Positions 26,731-37,600 of a stretch of DNA of 64,000 nucleotides are shown here, piece by piece. Position numbers and translations under genes: made by a program. Source of the stretch: an uncultured Victivallales bacterium (GTDB taxonomy: Bacteria; Verrucomicrobiota; Lentisphaeria; Victivallales; UBA1829); the NCBI GenBank assembly GCA_934644965.1, contig CAKUDG010000014.1, positions 11,538 through 75,537 on the forward strand, given 5' to 3'. Numbering within the stretch: position 1 is the stretch's first letter; every line of letters begins with the position of its first letter. Under the pieces are notes generated by a model. It was not told the DNA's origin and did no database searches. It saw only the letters and a list, made by a program, of their open reading frames with translations.

Positions 26731-28620
26731 ATGAGACTTGCCAATTATCTATTCAAGACTTTTGCGGACAAAGGCCTGGACACCGTATTTTTCCTTACCG
26801 GAGGAGGCGCGGCACACCTGAACGATGCATTGGGCCAGGAGAAACGCCTGCGTCGCCTCTGCTGTCTTCACGAACAGGCCTGCGCAATGGCAGCTGAAGG
26901 ATATGCCAGAGTTCGGAACATTCCCGCCATCGTCAGTGTCACAACCGGGCCGGGAGGAACCAATGCGATCACCGGAGTGGCGGGAGCATATCTGGATTCC
27001 ATTCCGATGCTGGTGATTTCCGGTCAGGTGCAGACGGAAACCATGCTCTCGAGCTGTCCAGGCCTGAAACTGCGTCAGTACGGCGATCAGGAACTGGATA
27101 TTATTCCGATGGTCCGGCCGATCACCAAGTATGCGGTCACGGTCACAGACCCGTCTTCCATCCGCCGGGAGCTGGAACGCGCACTTCATACCGCCACCTC
27201 GGGGCGGCCCGGACCGGTCTGGCTCGATATTCCTCTTGATATACAGGCGGCGGAAGTGGATCCGGAGACTCTGCCGGGCTGGACTCCGGAGGAAAAGGAG
27301 GAACAGGAGGAGGAGGAAGGAAAGAAGAGCTGCCAGGTGGAGAGATTGGGACAGATGATTTCCCTTGTGGCCAGACGTCTGCGTTCCGCGACGCGGCCGG
27401 TGATGATCGCCGGCAACGGAGTGCGTCTGGCGGGAGCAGCGGAGGCTTTCCGGAATCTGAGTTCAAAACTCGGGATCCCGGTCCTTACTTCGATTTCCGG
27501 GATTGATCTGCTGCCTTCGGATTCGCCGTGCTTTTTCGGACGCCCCGGCATCCTCGGGGAACGGGCGGCAAACTACATTCTGCAGAATTCCGATCTGGCG
27601 CTTATCATCGGTTCGAGAATGGGAATCCGCATGACAGGGTATTCCTTCGGAACCTTTCTGCGCGACGCATTCCGGATCATGGTCGATGTGGATCCGGATG
27701 AAATGCGCCGTCCGAATCTCCGTATAGACTGTCCCGTCCACTGCGACGCCGCGGAGTTCATTGCCCTGCTCGACGCCCAGTTCCCGACCCCTTTCCAGGC
27801 TCCCCGCCCGTGGCTGGACTACTGCAGGAATCTTCGCCGCCGTTATCCTGTCGTCACCGCCGCCCACCGGCAGCGCCGTGATTACGTCAGCAGCTACGTT
27901 TTTCCCGAACTGCTCGCCTCCTCTCTGGCAGACGGTTCCGTTGTCGTAACCGGAAACGGCACCGCCTATACGAGCACGTATCAGAGTTTCCCCGTCCGTC
28001 CGGGGATCCGGATTTTCGCCAACCAGGGCTGTGCCGCCATGGGATATGATCTGCCCGCGGCCATCGGAGCGGCTTTCGGCGCTCCCGGAAGGGAAATCAT
28101 CTGCATCACCGGAGACGGAAGCATTCAGATGAATATTCAGGAGCTTCAGACTATTGTGTCTGCAAACCTTCCCATCAAGATTTTCTGTTACAACAACAAC
28201 GGATATCTCTCCATCAAACTGACCCAGCACTCCTTTTTCCCGGGCCGCCGGATCGGATCCGATCCGGACAGCGGAGTTCATCTTCCTGATCTGGGACGTC
28301 TCGCATCCGCATACGGCATCCCCTTTTTCCGGATGCGGAATCATGAGGAGGCGGCGGCGCTGCTCCCGGAAATTCTCCGTCTTCACGGACCTGTGCTTTG
28401 CGAGGTGATGACGGATCCGATGGAGGAGCTCGGGGCCAAGGCGGCCTCCCGTCTGCTGCCGGACGGCAGGATTTTGTCGCGCCCTCTGGAGGATCTCGCG
28501 CCCCTGCTCGACCGCGCGGAACACCATGCGAACATGTTGATCCCGGAACCGGAAGAAGACCTTCTGAAGACTCCTGAGGGAAACACTCCCCCGCAGCACT
28601 CTCCGCCGCCGTTTCCCTGA
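26731..28620 (+). CDS. Thiamine diphosphate-dependent enzyme (acetolactate synthase-like, sugar-locus type)
   Basis: A protein of 629 residues. The catalytic Glu is E48 in CLHEQACAMAAEGYAR. The ThDP/Mg motif begins GDGS at 461 and ends about 30 residues later in NNNGYLSI. The central domain is of the ALS type (AGNGVRLAGA). An acidic insert (EEKEEQEEEEGKK) sits at about 189-201. Members with this N-terminus (MRLANYLF-K) are common in polysaccharide loci, and the family includes YerE, which adds a two-carbon branch to sugars. The next gene is a sugar epimerase/reductase, so a role in a branched or unusual sugar is more likely than valine synthesis. The ribosome site is weak. Confidence 0.75.
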   Translation: MRLANYLFKTFADKGLDTVFFLTGGGAAHLNDALGQEKRLRRLCCLHEQACAMAAEGYARVRNIPAIVSVTTGPGGTNAITGVAGAYLDSIPMLVISGQVQTETMLSSCPGLKLRQYGDQELDIIPMVRPITKYAVTVTDPSSIRRELERALHTATSGRPGPVWLDIPLDIQAAEVDPETLPGWTPEEKEEQEEEEGKKSCQVERLGQMISLVARRLRSATRPVMIAGNGVRLAGAAEAFRNLSSKLGIPVLTSISGIDLLPSDSPCFFGRPGILGERAANYILQNSDLALIIGSRMGIRMTGYSFGTFLRDAFRIMVDVDPDEMRRPNLRIDCPVHCDAAEFIALLDAQFPTPFQAPRPWLDYCRNLRRRYPVVTAAHRQRRDYVSSYVFPELLASSLADGSVVVTGNGTAYTSTYQSFPVRPGIRIFANQGCAAMGYDLPAAIGAAFGAPGREIICITGDGSIQMNIQELQTIVSANLPIKIFCYNNNGYLSIKLTQHSFFPGRRIGSDPDSGVHLPDLGRLASAYGIPFFRMRNHEEAAALLPEILRLHGPVLCEVMTDPMEELGAKAASRLLPDGRILSRPLEDLAPLLDRAEHHANMLIPEPEEDLLKTPEGNTPPQHSPPPFP

Positions 28621-28782
28621 TGACAGGCCCGATGCCGGATTCCCGTCTATGATACCATAGAAAAAAACTGGAAAAAAAACGTTGCTATCCCTCTTCATGC
28701 TCCATTCCATTTCCGGAACGAAAATTCCCCCGGGAATCCGCATGAACAGAACTCTTCCCCCACCGAGGAGAAAAACAGCACG

Positions 28783-29727
28783 ATGAAAAGAATGAAACGA
28801 ATCTTTCTGACCGGAGGAACCGGTTTTTTCGGCCGGACGCTCCTGGATGCACTGCTCACCGGCGCCTGGAAAGAGTGTCGCTGGGTTCTGCTTTCACGCG
28901 ATCCGGAACGTTTTCTCAGGGAATGTCCGGAATTTCTCGAGCTTTCGGACCGGGTGGAATTCCTGCGGGGAGACATCCGTGATTTCGCCTTTCCCGCCGG
29001 CGAATTTTCCGCCGTCCTGCACGGAGCCACCCCCGCGGTGACGGATCTGTCCGATACGGAAATGACCTCCATCATTGTGGAAGGGACACGTCATGTTCTG
29101 GAATTCGTGTGCGCACGCGGCATTCCCCGTCTGCTCCTCGTGAGTTCCGGCGCGGTCTATGGCCCGGCCCTGCCGGGAATCCGCCGGATTCCGGAGGATC
29201 ATCCGCTCCGACCCGTAACGGCTTACGGACGGGGCAAACTCGCGGCGGAAAGGCTCTGTCTCTCCGAACTGGGGGATGGATGCGTGATTGCCCGTGGATT
29301 CGCCTTTGTCGGTCCCCGGCTCAACTTCAACATTCACTATGCTGTCGGAAACTTCATCCGGGACGCTCTTGCGGGCGGCCCCATCCTCATCAAAGGAGAC
29401 GGCACTCCCATACGGAGTTATCTGGGGAACGACGATCTTGTACACTGGCTGATGACCCTGCTCGAACGGGGACACGGCGGCAGAATATACAACTTCGGTT
29501 CCGACCGCGGAATGTCGATTGCCGAAGTGGCAGAAGGAGTCCGTTCCGCACTGAATTCAAAGGCCGAAATCCGGATCCTGACACCGCCGCAGGATCATCG
29601 GGAAGGGAAAGCTCCGGAAGTGTATGTGCCGGACATTTCCAGAGCACGCACGGAACTCGGACTGGATGTTACAGTGGATTTCCCTTCCGCAATCCGTGCG
29701 GCCGCCGCCAGACACAGCCGCCGCTGA
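28783..29727 (+). CDS. NAD(P)-dependent sugar epimerase/dehydratase (extended SDR)
   Basis: A protein of 314 residues. The NAD loop is TGGTGFFGRTLL (about 9-20); the catalytic Ser/Tyr/Lys are in VSSGAVYG and AYGRGKLAAERL (Y-x3-K). The C-terminal half has the nucleotide-sugar-binding pattern of GalE-like enzymes (GDGTPIRSYLGNDDLVHWL, YNFGSDRGMSI). The start follows GAGGAG by 12 bases; an internal ATG four codons in is also possible. It follows the ThDP gene by 162 bases on the same strand. Product sugar unknown. Confidence 0.85.
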   Translation: MKRMKRIFLTGGTGFFGRTLLDALLTGAWKECRWVLLSRDPERFLRECPEFLELSDRVEFLRGDIRDFAFPAGEFSAVLHGATPAVTDLSDTEMTSIIVEGTRHVLEFVCARGIPRLLLVSSGAVYGPALPGIRRIPEDHPLRPVTAYGRGKLAAERLCLSELGDGCVIARGFAFVGPRLNFNIHYAVGNFIRDALAGGPILIKGDGTPIRSYLGNDDLVHWLMTLLERGHGGRIYNFGSDRGMSIAEVAEGVRSALNSKAEIRILTPPQDHREGKAPEVYVPDISRARTELGLDVTVDFPSAIRAAAARHSRR

Positions 29728-29804
29728 CACAGAGAGGGTGCCGCCGCCGCGGCATCCTCCCCGCCTCTTCTCCAGATTGTGACGCAACATCCAACAAAGA
29801 AGCC

Positions 29805-29880
29805 GGAATGAAGGATCCGGAATCAGCCATCCGGGATGCAAAGTCCGGGACGCAAAGTCCGGGATGAAAAATCAGGAATG
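29805..29880. repeat. 14-bp tandem repeat between convergent genes
   Basis: Five full units and a partial one with a strict 14-base period: GGAATGAAGGATCC, GGAATCAGCCATCC, GGGATGCAAAGTCC, GGGACGCAAAGTCC, GGGATGAAAAATCA, then GGAATG. The array runs over the stop codon of the antiporter gene (29872). Confidence 0.8.
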
Positions 29881-32115
29881 CTGTTCCGCCGGCTGAGCGC
29901 TTTCAAAGACTTCATGCCCTGCCGCCGCCGGAGTCGCGGCCATTTCCGCACCGGCGAGGTGCTCGAAACGGGTTCTCTGAGCCGCGGTTCCGATCACGGC
30001 AAGAAGATCTCCGGCCTTCAAAAGGAAATCAGGGGAAGGATTGGAAATGAATGATCCGTCCCGCATGGCCCCGACGACCGAAACCCCGCAGAGGCTGCGT
30101 ATTCTGGAATCCGCCAGAGTTTTTCCTGCAATGAAACTTTCCTCCGGAAGAAGAACCCAGTTCAGTTCCACAATTCCGATAAAGGAACGGAGCCGCGTGA
30201 GAAGACGGTAATCCGCCTTTCCGTCCAGGAGGGGCTTGTACTGATCATGACGCACTCCGTCCAGATAGTTCTGCACCTCCAGGGCCGGGACGTCCAGACG
30301 CAGAAGGGCCTGACGCGTGATCTCAAGTCCAGCCTCGAATTTCGGCTGAACGATTTCATAGATTTTATATCCGTGGAGCATGCGCACCTCTTCCGCGGAA
30401 TCCGCAAGGGTAATGATCGGAATGCTCGGGTGCAGCATGCGGGCGGAACGGATGATCGAAAGGTTTTCACTGAATCCGGAGGAAATCGAGAGCAGGATTT
30501 TCGCGCGGTCGATTCCGGCCGAATTCAGGATGACGTCCTGCTGGGGATCCCCGTAAATGGCAACGAGTTTTTCCTTCTGACTTTCCTGAAAGGAACGGTG
30601 GTCGCTGTCGATGATGATATATGGAAGCTGGAGACGGGAAAGCAGGTGCGCAATGGATCGGCCCACAGCTCCGCCGCCGGCAAGAATGACATGATTCCGC
30701 AAATCGGGTTCGGGAATGGTCACGGTATCCAGGCGCGGACTCTTCTTCCAGATCGTCTTTTGCAGAAGGCGGTAGACCGGAGACGTCAGGTTGTCCACCG
30801 CAGGCCCCAGAATCATCGAACACACCACGATGCACAGGATCAGCGAATACACCGCCGAATCAAACAGATTCACATTCGGACGCGATCCTTCCTGAATCAC
30901 AATAAAGGCGATTTCCGAAGTCGGCACCATTCCGAAGAACATCGCCACGGGAATCACGTTCCGATATCCGTATATCCAGGTAATCGCGGAAAGGAAAAGC
31001 GTCCTGGACATGACCGTCAGCAGGAGCAGCCCCGCCACCAGCGGGAAATGGTCCAGAAGATAATTGCAGTCCAGCAGCATCCCGATGGACACGAAGAACA
31101 GCATGGCAAAGAGATCCCGGACCGGCATCATTTCATACAGCGCCTTTTTCCCGTAATCCGAATCGCTCAGCACAATCCCCGCAAGAAACGCGCCGAAGGA
31201 AAAGGAGGCCTGCATCGCCTCCGAAACGAATCCGATTCCCAGCGCCAGGCCCGTCACGGCCAGGAGAAAGAGTTCTTTTGAATTCCAGCGTGCCACCAGT
31301 TTCAGGAGCCAGGGCACCAGTTTGGCTCCCAGAGTCATCATCAGGAACATGAAGACCGCACCGGTCGCAAGCGGCTTCAAAGCATTCATCAGCCCCTGGC
31401 TCAGATTGCTCAGATTGCAGACGATCAGCATCAGAGGCACCACCGTCAGGTCCTGGACAATCGACATGCCGATCATCACTTTGCTCGAAAGCGTCCCCAT
31501 CTGCCCGTTGCTGGTGAGGGTCTTGAGGATCACCGCCGTGGATGTCGAGACGAACGCCACGCCGAAAAGCATGGCGGTGGTCAGGGGCAGACCGAGCAGA
31601 AGCCCGATTCCGGCGGCGCAGGCCAGAGTCAGCAGAACCTGGACAAGAGTGCCCCATACGGCAACGGTCCGGATCGGACGAATGTCGCTTTTGGAAAATT
31701 CCAGTCCCATGGAAAACAGCAGCAGCGCCACGCCGATGTTCGCCAGTCCCTGCAGCGAGACATACGCCTCGTTCCCGAACCATGCCCGGTAACCGATACC
31801 CACAAAAACGCCGGAAAGAATGTATCCGAGAATCAGCGGCTGTTTGAGTTTCTTGGCCGCCAGTCCGCCGAGGAGCCCCGTCAGGACGATGAAGATCAGG
31901 GCGGTCACCAGCGCCGTGGCCGGATCGGAAGCGCTCATCCCCGTCCCGGAGGAATCCATCACCGCCGATGCGATGTTGCCCACCGGAGTGATGGATCCGC
32001 CTGCGGCTGCAGAAGTTGCACCGCCTGCGGCATCGGCAGTATTCCCCTCAAGCGCGGACATTCCCGTGGCGATGACCTGCTGAACGGAGTCGGCAGCAGC
32101 ACTTTCTTCTTCCAT
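29872..32115 (-). CDS. CPA2 family cation:proton antiporter with TrkA-N and TrkA-C domains
   Basis: A protein of 747 residues. After an Ala/Ser/Gly-rich N-terminal extension (about 1-60, partly low complexity) come about 12 TM helices of the Na+/H+ exchanger fold, with GVAFVSTSTAVILKTL and GMSIVQDLTVVPLML at the ion site. A cytosolic TrkA-N domain follows (VILAGGGAVGRSIAHLL, NAD-binding, about 475-600), then a TrkA-C domain with VVGAMRDGSFISNPSPDFLLKAGDLLAVIG near the end. It fits the KefB/KefC-like group that exports K+ or exchanges Na+/K+ for protons. The final residues are encoded in a 14-bp repeat array. Confidence 0.9.
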   Translation of the reverse strand: MEEESAAADSVQQVIATGMSALEGNTADAAGGATSAAAGGSITPVGNIASAVMDSSGTGMSASDPATALVTALIFIVLTGLLGGLAAKKLKQPLILGYILSGVFVGIGYRAWFGNEAYVSLQGLANIGVALLLFSMGLEFSKSDIRPIRTVAVWGTLVQVLLTLACAAGIGLLLGLPLTTAMLFGVAFVSTSTAVILKTLTSNGQMGTLSSKVMIGMSIVQDLTVVPLMLIVCNLSNLSQGLMNALKPLATGAVFMFLMMTLGAKLVPWLLKLVARWNSKELFLLAVTGLALGIGFVSEAMQASFSFGAFLAGIVLSDSDYGKKALYEMMPVRDLFAMLFFVSIGMLLDCNYLLDHFPLVAGLLLLTVMSRTLFLSAITWIYGYRNVIPVAMFFGMVPTSEIAFIVIQEGSRPNVNLFDSAVYSLILCIVVCSMILGPAVDNLTSPVYRLLQKTIWKKSPRLDTVTIPEPDLRNHVILAGGGAVGRSIAHLLSRLQLPYIIIDSDHRSFQESQKEKLVAIYGDPQQDVILNSAGIDRAKILLSISSGFSENLSIIRSARMLHPSIPIITLADSAEEVRMLHGYKIYEIVQPKFEAGLEITRQALLRLDVPALEVQNYLDGVRHDQYKPLLDGKADYRLLTRLRSFIGIVELNWVLLPEESFIAGKTLADSRIRSLCGVSVVGAMRDGSFISNPSPDFLLKAGDLLAVIGTAAQRTRFEHLAGAEMAATPAAAGHEVFESAQPAEQHS

Positions 32116-32532
32116 TTCCGGGATTTCCTCCTCTTCTTCGTCTTGCTTCCTCTCTGAGAAAAGCTCCGGCAGGACCGGAGCCGGATATGCAGTCCCATAC
32201 TATACTCCCTCCTGCGGGAAAAGGACAGGTTTTTTTCCGTCATTTTTCCGTCATTTTTCTTTTTCCTCCGTTTTCCCCTGTTTCCCTTGTTTCCCCTGTT
32301 TGCATCCGTTTTACGGGAACAGGAAGGAAATTCCGCTCAAAGGTTCCGGGGAGCATATTGAAATATACGTTTTCCTGTTTACATTATCCCCATCTCCCGG
32401 GCCTGGACAGAGAAGGGAAAAAAGGGGGGGGCGGGTGGAATGACAGGAAGACTTCTCTCCGCCTCTCGACGGACTGTTCACGGTGGAGGAGGCATCTGAC
32501 ATTTTACAAGAAGAGGAACGGAGGCATCTCTC
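32116..32532. other. 417-base intergenic region between antiporter and M50 genes
   Basis: It holds no gene that I can support. It carries the M50 promoter at 32358-32387 and pyrimidine-rich stretches (about 32220-32300) in the leader region of the antiporter. Confidence 0.5.
32358..32387 (+). promoter_or_regulatory. Promoter of the M50 protease gene
   Basis: TTGAAA at 32358-32363, 18 bases, CATTAT at 32382-32387 followed by CCCC, the same unusual geometry as at 21148-21177. Confidence 0.5.
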
Positions 32533-33186
32533 ATGGATCACTTATTCATCATGCAGCTTTTCAGGGATCCCGGATTCTTCTTCATGATTGCGCTGATCGT
32601 CTCCTTCTCCATCTGTCTGCATGAATATTTCCATGCCTTTGCGGCGTACTGCCTGGGGGACTCCACGGCGGCGGAGCAGGGGCATTTGACATTGAATCCT
32701 CTGAAGCAGATGGGCTGGATGTCTCTTCTGATGTTCGCGGTGGCGGGAATCGCATGGGGTGCGGTGCCGGTGGGGCCGGAGGTGAGGAACAAGCGCTGGA
32801 AGTCGATAATCGTTTCCTTTGCGGGTCCGCTGGCGAATCTCTGTCTTCTGGCGCTCTCCTGGATTTTTTTCGGTCTGCTGCTGCATTTCCGGGGTCTGCA
32901 GGAGGAAGGAGGACCGGAAAGCAGAATTGCTCTCTTCTTCTTTTATTTCGGAGTGTACAACACGGTTCTCTTCCTCCTGAATCTGATCCCGGCTCCGGGA
33001 TTCGACGGATGGTGGATTTTCACATCGTTCTTTCCCGTCAGGAGAATGCTGAATTCGGAATTTCAGAAAGGACTTTTCGTCTTTCTGATTTTTCTGGTCT
33101 TCGCCGTTTCGGGTTATCTCTTCAAAGCGGGAAGCTATGTGATGACTCTGGCGCCTGCGGTCTTCGGGATTTTCATTCCATCCTGA
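32533..33186 (+). CDS. Site-2 protease-like M50 family metalloprotease
   Basis: Intramembrane protease-like protein of 217 residues. HEYFH at 30-34 is the HExxH zinc motif within a TM helix. NLIPAPGFDGWW is the NPDG-like third-ligand motif (Asp kept). Four to five TM segments; no PDZ or CBS domain, so it belongs to the short bacterial group whose substrates are unknown. VPVGPEVRNKRWKSIIVSFAGPLANL is typical. Ribosome site GGAGG 8 bases before the ATG. It is followed 67 bases later by xseA. Confidence 0.88.
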   Translation: MDHLFIMQLFRDPGFFFMIALIVSFSICLHEYFHAFAAYCLGDSTAAEQGHLTLNPLKQMGWMSLLMFAVAGIAWGAVPVGPEVRNKRWKSIIVSFAGPLANLCLLALSWIFFGLLLHFRGLQEEGGPESRIALFFFYFGVYNTVLFLLNLIPAPGFDGWWIFTSFFPVRRMLNSEFQKGLFVFLIFLVFAVSGYLFKAGSYVMTLAPAVFGIFIPS

Positions 33187-33253
33187 TCCGGAGGGGGAAG
33201 CCGGGGCGGAAGATTTCCAATACAATCACACAGAAATTAAAGAAAACAACTCC

Positions 33254-34495
33254 ATGACACTCAGCAGCGGGAAAAGAGAGATCTGGACAGTAAGCGAAGC
33301 CAACGCAGTCCTGCGCGACCTGATCGAAGGCAGCCTGAACCCGGTCTGGATCACCGGAGAGGCGGGCAATGTGACCATCCACCGTTCCGGGCACGTCTAT
33401 ATGACCCTCAAGGACCGTGATTCTCAGATCCGGGCCGTCTTCTTCGGAGGAGCCGCCCTCTGCCGGAAACTCCAGCTGAAGGAAGGTGCAAAAGTCGAAG
33501 CCTTCGGCAAACTCGGAGTCTATCCCGCACGCGGGGAATACCAGCTCAACATCCGGATCCTCCAGCCCTGCGGACTCGGAGAACTCCAGCAGCGTTTCGA
33601 AGAGCTGAAACGAAAACTTGCCGCCAAGAGCTTCTTCGACACGGAACGGAAAAAACCCCTCCCGTTTCTGCCGGAACGCATCGGGGTGGTGACCTCTCCT
33701 TCCGGAACAGCCCTGAAGGATTTCCTCAAGATCGCCCTCACCCGTTTTCCCGGTCTGACGGTCCGGATTTACCCGGCTCCCGTCCAGGGCAGAGGAGCCG
33801 AACGGAAGCTGGCGGAGGGAATCCGTTTTTTCAACAGATGCGCCGATGTCGACGTGATTGTCCTGACCCGCGGAGGAGGATCCCTGGAGGATCTCTGGCC
33901 GTTCAACGAGGAAGTCCTCGCGAAAGCGGTTTTTGAAAGCCGCATTCCCGTCGTGAGCGCGGTCGGACATGAGATCGACTTCTCCATCTCGGACTTCACC
34001 GCCGATTTCAGAGCCCCGACTCCTTCGGGCGCGGCGGAAGCCATCGTCCCAGTGGAGTCGGAACTCCGGGATACGCTGGATTCCCTCAGAAAAAGAATGG
34101 AGGGGGCCGCCAGTCTCGCCTGTGAACGCGCGGACGGGCGGCTCAAACGAGCCATGACAAGCCGCATCTTCCGCGATTCCGCCTGCCTCGTCATGGAAAA
34201 ATCCCAGAAAATCGACTTCCTGATCCGGGACGCCGAACTCCTGCTGCAGAAAAAGCTGATCGATTCGGAACACCGCCTTGAACAGCTCGAATCCAGTCTC
34301 CGCGCATTGAGTCCAGCCGGGGTCCTTCAGCGCGGATATGCCATTCTCCTGGACCGCAATTCAGGGAAACCTGTCGTATCCGCAGTGAAGGCGGGGAAAG
34401 GAGTGCGGATGAAGGCTGTGCTTGCGGACGGAGTCATCGGAATCCTCTCGGAAGGACCGGAGGAAACGTCTCCCGGGGACAACAGGAATGCCTGA
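33254..34495 (+). CDS. xseA: Exodeoxyribonuclease VII large subunit
   Basis: Cytosolic single-strand-specific exonuclease subunit. An N-terminal OB-fold (WTVSEANAVLRDLIEGSLNPVWITGE) is followed by the catalytic domain: GVVTSPSGTALKDFL, RGGGSLEDLWPFNEE, VVSAVGHEIDFSISDFTADFRAPTPSGAAE. A coiled coil follows, then the C-terminal LQRGYAIL segment. At 413 residues it is close to usual length (about 450). The small subunit xseB is not adjacent. Confidence 0.95.
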   Translation: MTLSSGKREIWTVSEANAVLRDLIEGSLNPVWITGEAGNVTIHRSGHVYMTLKDRDSQIRAVFFGGAALCRKLQLKEGAKVEAFGKLGVYPARGEYQLNIRILQPCGLGELQQRFEELKRKLAAKSFFDTERKKPLPFLPERIGVVTSPSGTALKDFLKIALTRFPGLTVRIYPAPVQGRGAERKLAEGIRFFNRCADVDVIVLTRGGGSLEDLWPFNEEVLAKAVFESRIPVVSAVGHEIDFSISDFTADFRAPTPSGAAEAIVPVESELRDTLDSLRKRMEGAASLACERADGRLKRAMTSRIFRDSACLVMEKSQKIDFLIRDAELLLQKKLIDSEHRLEQLESSLRALSPAGVLQRGYAILLDRNSGKPVVSAVKAGKGVRMKAVLADGVIGILSEGPEETSPGDNRNA

Positions 34496-34661
34496 TTTGT
34501 CCCTCCCCGCTCCGCGCGCCGCCGCCGTATAAAACAGGCATACCTTGTACCTTTTCCCTCCGGATATTCCTTCCCCGCCGCACCCTGTCGGTCTGCGGGT
34601 CTGTTTCAGGCAGGATCACTGGTCTCTGCCGGAATCCCGTGATTCCGCGCGACGTCTGCTG

Positions 34662-37600
34662 TTAAGGCAGGCTGAATCCGGGAAAGAACTCCCTGCTGAA
34701 AAAGAAGGAGCCTGTCTCCCCCGATGGGGATGGAAGAGAAGAAGAAGATTCCTGTTCTTCTTTTCCTCCGGTCTGCGATCTGCGGTATTCGTCCCCATTG
34801 CTTGCCGTCTCGGAGGAGGATGCGGGGGCAGAGGCTGTATTTTTCCCCTCCTGATTATCACTTTCAGATTCTTCTGCCGCCGTATCTGGGAAGAACTCCT
34901 CTCTCAGAAGCTCCCCGTTGATGACCGACCAGGCTCCGGAAAGCAGCGGGACCGTATTCTCCTTCATGAATTCAAAGGGGAAGCGGCTCAAATCCGCGTG
35001 AAGGGAATGAAGAGGTCCTTCAAACAGAAGAGGGAAACGCAGAAGGCCGAAGTGGGTGACCGTCTCCACACGGGCGGTGTTTGCAAAGGGATTGACCTCT
35101 CCGCCGACGATCTCGCTGCGGATGACGGAACCATCCAGACAGACTTCCTGAAAAAAGACTTTTCCCTGTTCCACGGAAAGCCTCACCGCTCCGTTCCGGA
35201 AGGAAATGTCCTGTCTTCCCGCAATCATTTCCTTGACATTCTCCAGAATGCCGGTCAGCCCGTTCCTGACATTTTCCAGAGGAATGAGAGCAATCAAATC
35301 CGGCAGATATTCCATGGGGAGAAGAAGGATTTCCAGCGCCAGGAGCGTGTCTTTGGCGGAGAAAGGAAACGAAAGCATCCCGAGCGTCATCTCCAGATTT
35401 CCCGACAGAGTTTCCTTCAGCAATGCCTCGGAAGCACATTTCCCTTCCAGAGTGCAGCTGAGCGATTCCACCTCCGCCGTGACCGACTGAATCAGCGGGG
35501 TATGACTGAAAACATGAAACAGCGGCGCCAGATGAAGCTGTCCGGAAGAGAGGGTCAGGGAAAAGGGACAGTCAAGTTCTTTCTCCCCGTAACCAAGCTC
35601 TCCTCCAATACTCAGCGGAAAACTCCCGTTCAGCGTCAGGAGAAGTTCCTCTGAAGAAAGGCGTTTCGAGTTCAGAAGAAGCGTTCCGTTCAACTTGGCG
35701 GAGAGTTCATCCGTATAGGTGATGTTTTCCAGATTGAGATTCAGTCTGCTTTGCCAGTTTTTCTCTTTTTCGTCATGGTGGACGAAAGGCGGCGGAGCCG
35801 TCTCTCCCCCTCTCCGTTCCCCGTCTTCCGAAGAAGGGGAGAAATCCTCTGGGAGGAGTCCTTTTCTTCTGACCCTCTCCTCCCCGGACGCGGATTCAGA
35901 AAAAGAATCTGAAGAAGACTTTTCAGAAGAAGCTTCTGAAAAAGAAGAAGAAATGGAAGAAGCCGGAACGAAGGAAGAAGAGGAAGAGGAAGAGATCGGG
36001 AAACATGTCAGGAGCAATTCAAGGTCCATGCAGTCGGAACGAACGCTCAGTTCAGGAGCAGACGCACCTGGTGTTTCCGTCTGATTCCCGGCATATCCGA
36101 TTCCGCCGTCCCAGAAAACGGAGAGGATCTTTTTCTTTGTCTCCCCCTTCTTCTCCTGAAGCGGCTGCCCCATCCTTCCCGCTGCTAGCGCGGGTCCTCC
36201 CGCATCCTCCTGCAATGATGCGGAAAACGGAGCCGGGGAAACAGAGAGAAGAAAGGAGGAATCCTTCCAGAACAGCCCCTCCGGTTTTTTCGACACATCA
36301 AAATGCAGTTCCGACCCGGCGGCATCCGTTCCGGATGCGAAACACAGTTCCCGGAACGTAAAATCCCCGGAGAAACGATTGATCCGGGCGGCCGGATCCA
36401 GAGTCCAGGCGCCCGTGCCCTGAAGGGAACAGATTCCGGGGATTCCCCTGTCTTCAAAGAGAGGGAACATGTCTGCGAGAAAAATGCCGGAAAGGGATTC
36501 CACATCGGCGTCCAGATGGGAAAGAGCGTCTTCTCCCCGTCTGAGGGGAAGGTGTCCGGAAAGGGTGAAAGCGGTGTTTCTGTCCGGGAAACGGAAAGAA
36601 AGGTGATCGAAAGTCAGTTCCTTTCTGAGAAGCACGTCAAGCGCACCTGCGGTAAAGCAGTCACCGAAAGTCCACGGCTTTTCCCTGCGGGTGAAGAATT
36701 CGACATTCCTTCCTTCCAGTCCTTCCGAAACAAGTCTGTATTTCCGTTCCCGGAAGTCGGCGGTCAGTTCCACCCTTCCGGAAACCCTTCCGGAAGAAAA
36801 GTGAAACGCCTCTTCATTCCGAACAAACAGCGTATTCCCCCAGACGGGCAGAGAAAGAGAATTCCCCGTCAGCTCCAGGCAGGGCAGCGAAAGCAGACGC
36901 AAGGGCCCGGAAAGAACCCGGACAGGCGACTGAAGTTCCGCCTTCAGGCTCGATCCGTCCCGCATCCGGAGAGCCGCCTGCCCGCGGACAACGAGCTCCT
37001 TTCCCTTCCCCGGAACCAAGTCAAATGACAGCTTTCCCCCAAAGAGTTCCTCTATTCCAAGTCTTTCCGGCCACTTTGCCATTCTCCTCCCCCGCAGCTT
37101 TCCCCCCGCACGGCTCAGAAGCGCCGACAGCATCTCCGCATTCATTCTGCGGATTTCCACACTGCCGGATTCCATGGAAAACGGCAGGGAAAAAGTCCCT
37201 TCCGCCCGGAGATCCAGCACCTGCGCCTCCCCGTCCGTTCCTCCTCCTCCGCCGCCCCCGCTCACGGTCAGTGACGGAATCCGGAAACGCTTCCCATCCT
37301 TGAGCAGAGTCCAGTCCACTCGAAGCGGTGTCGCCGTTTTTTTCTCTCCGCTTCCTTTTTTTCCGGCGGCGCCGCCGGGAGGAGAGGAAGAGGCGACAGC
37401 CCCCGCAGGAAAATCCTCCGGAGCGGAAGCGCCCTCTGATCCTGACGGAAAAAAGAAAAAGGGGAAATTCAGAACGGCTTTCAACGTTCCCGATTCGCCC
37501 GCATTCCTGCTTTCAGCCTGGAAATCCGCGGAAAACCGGGGAATATCCTTCATGATTCCGGCGAATTGTTCCGCCTTTTTTCCCAGGAGGATGCGGGAGA

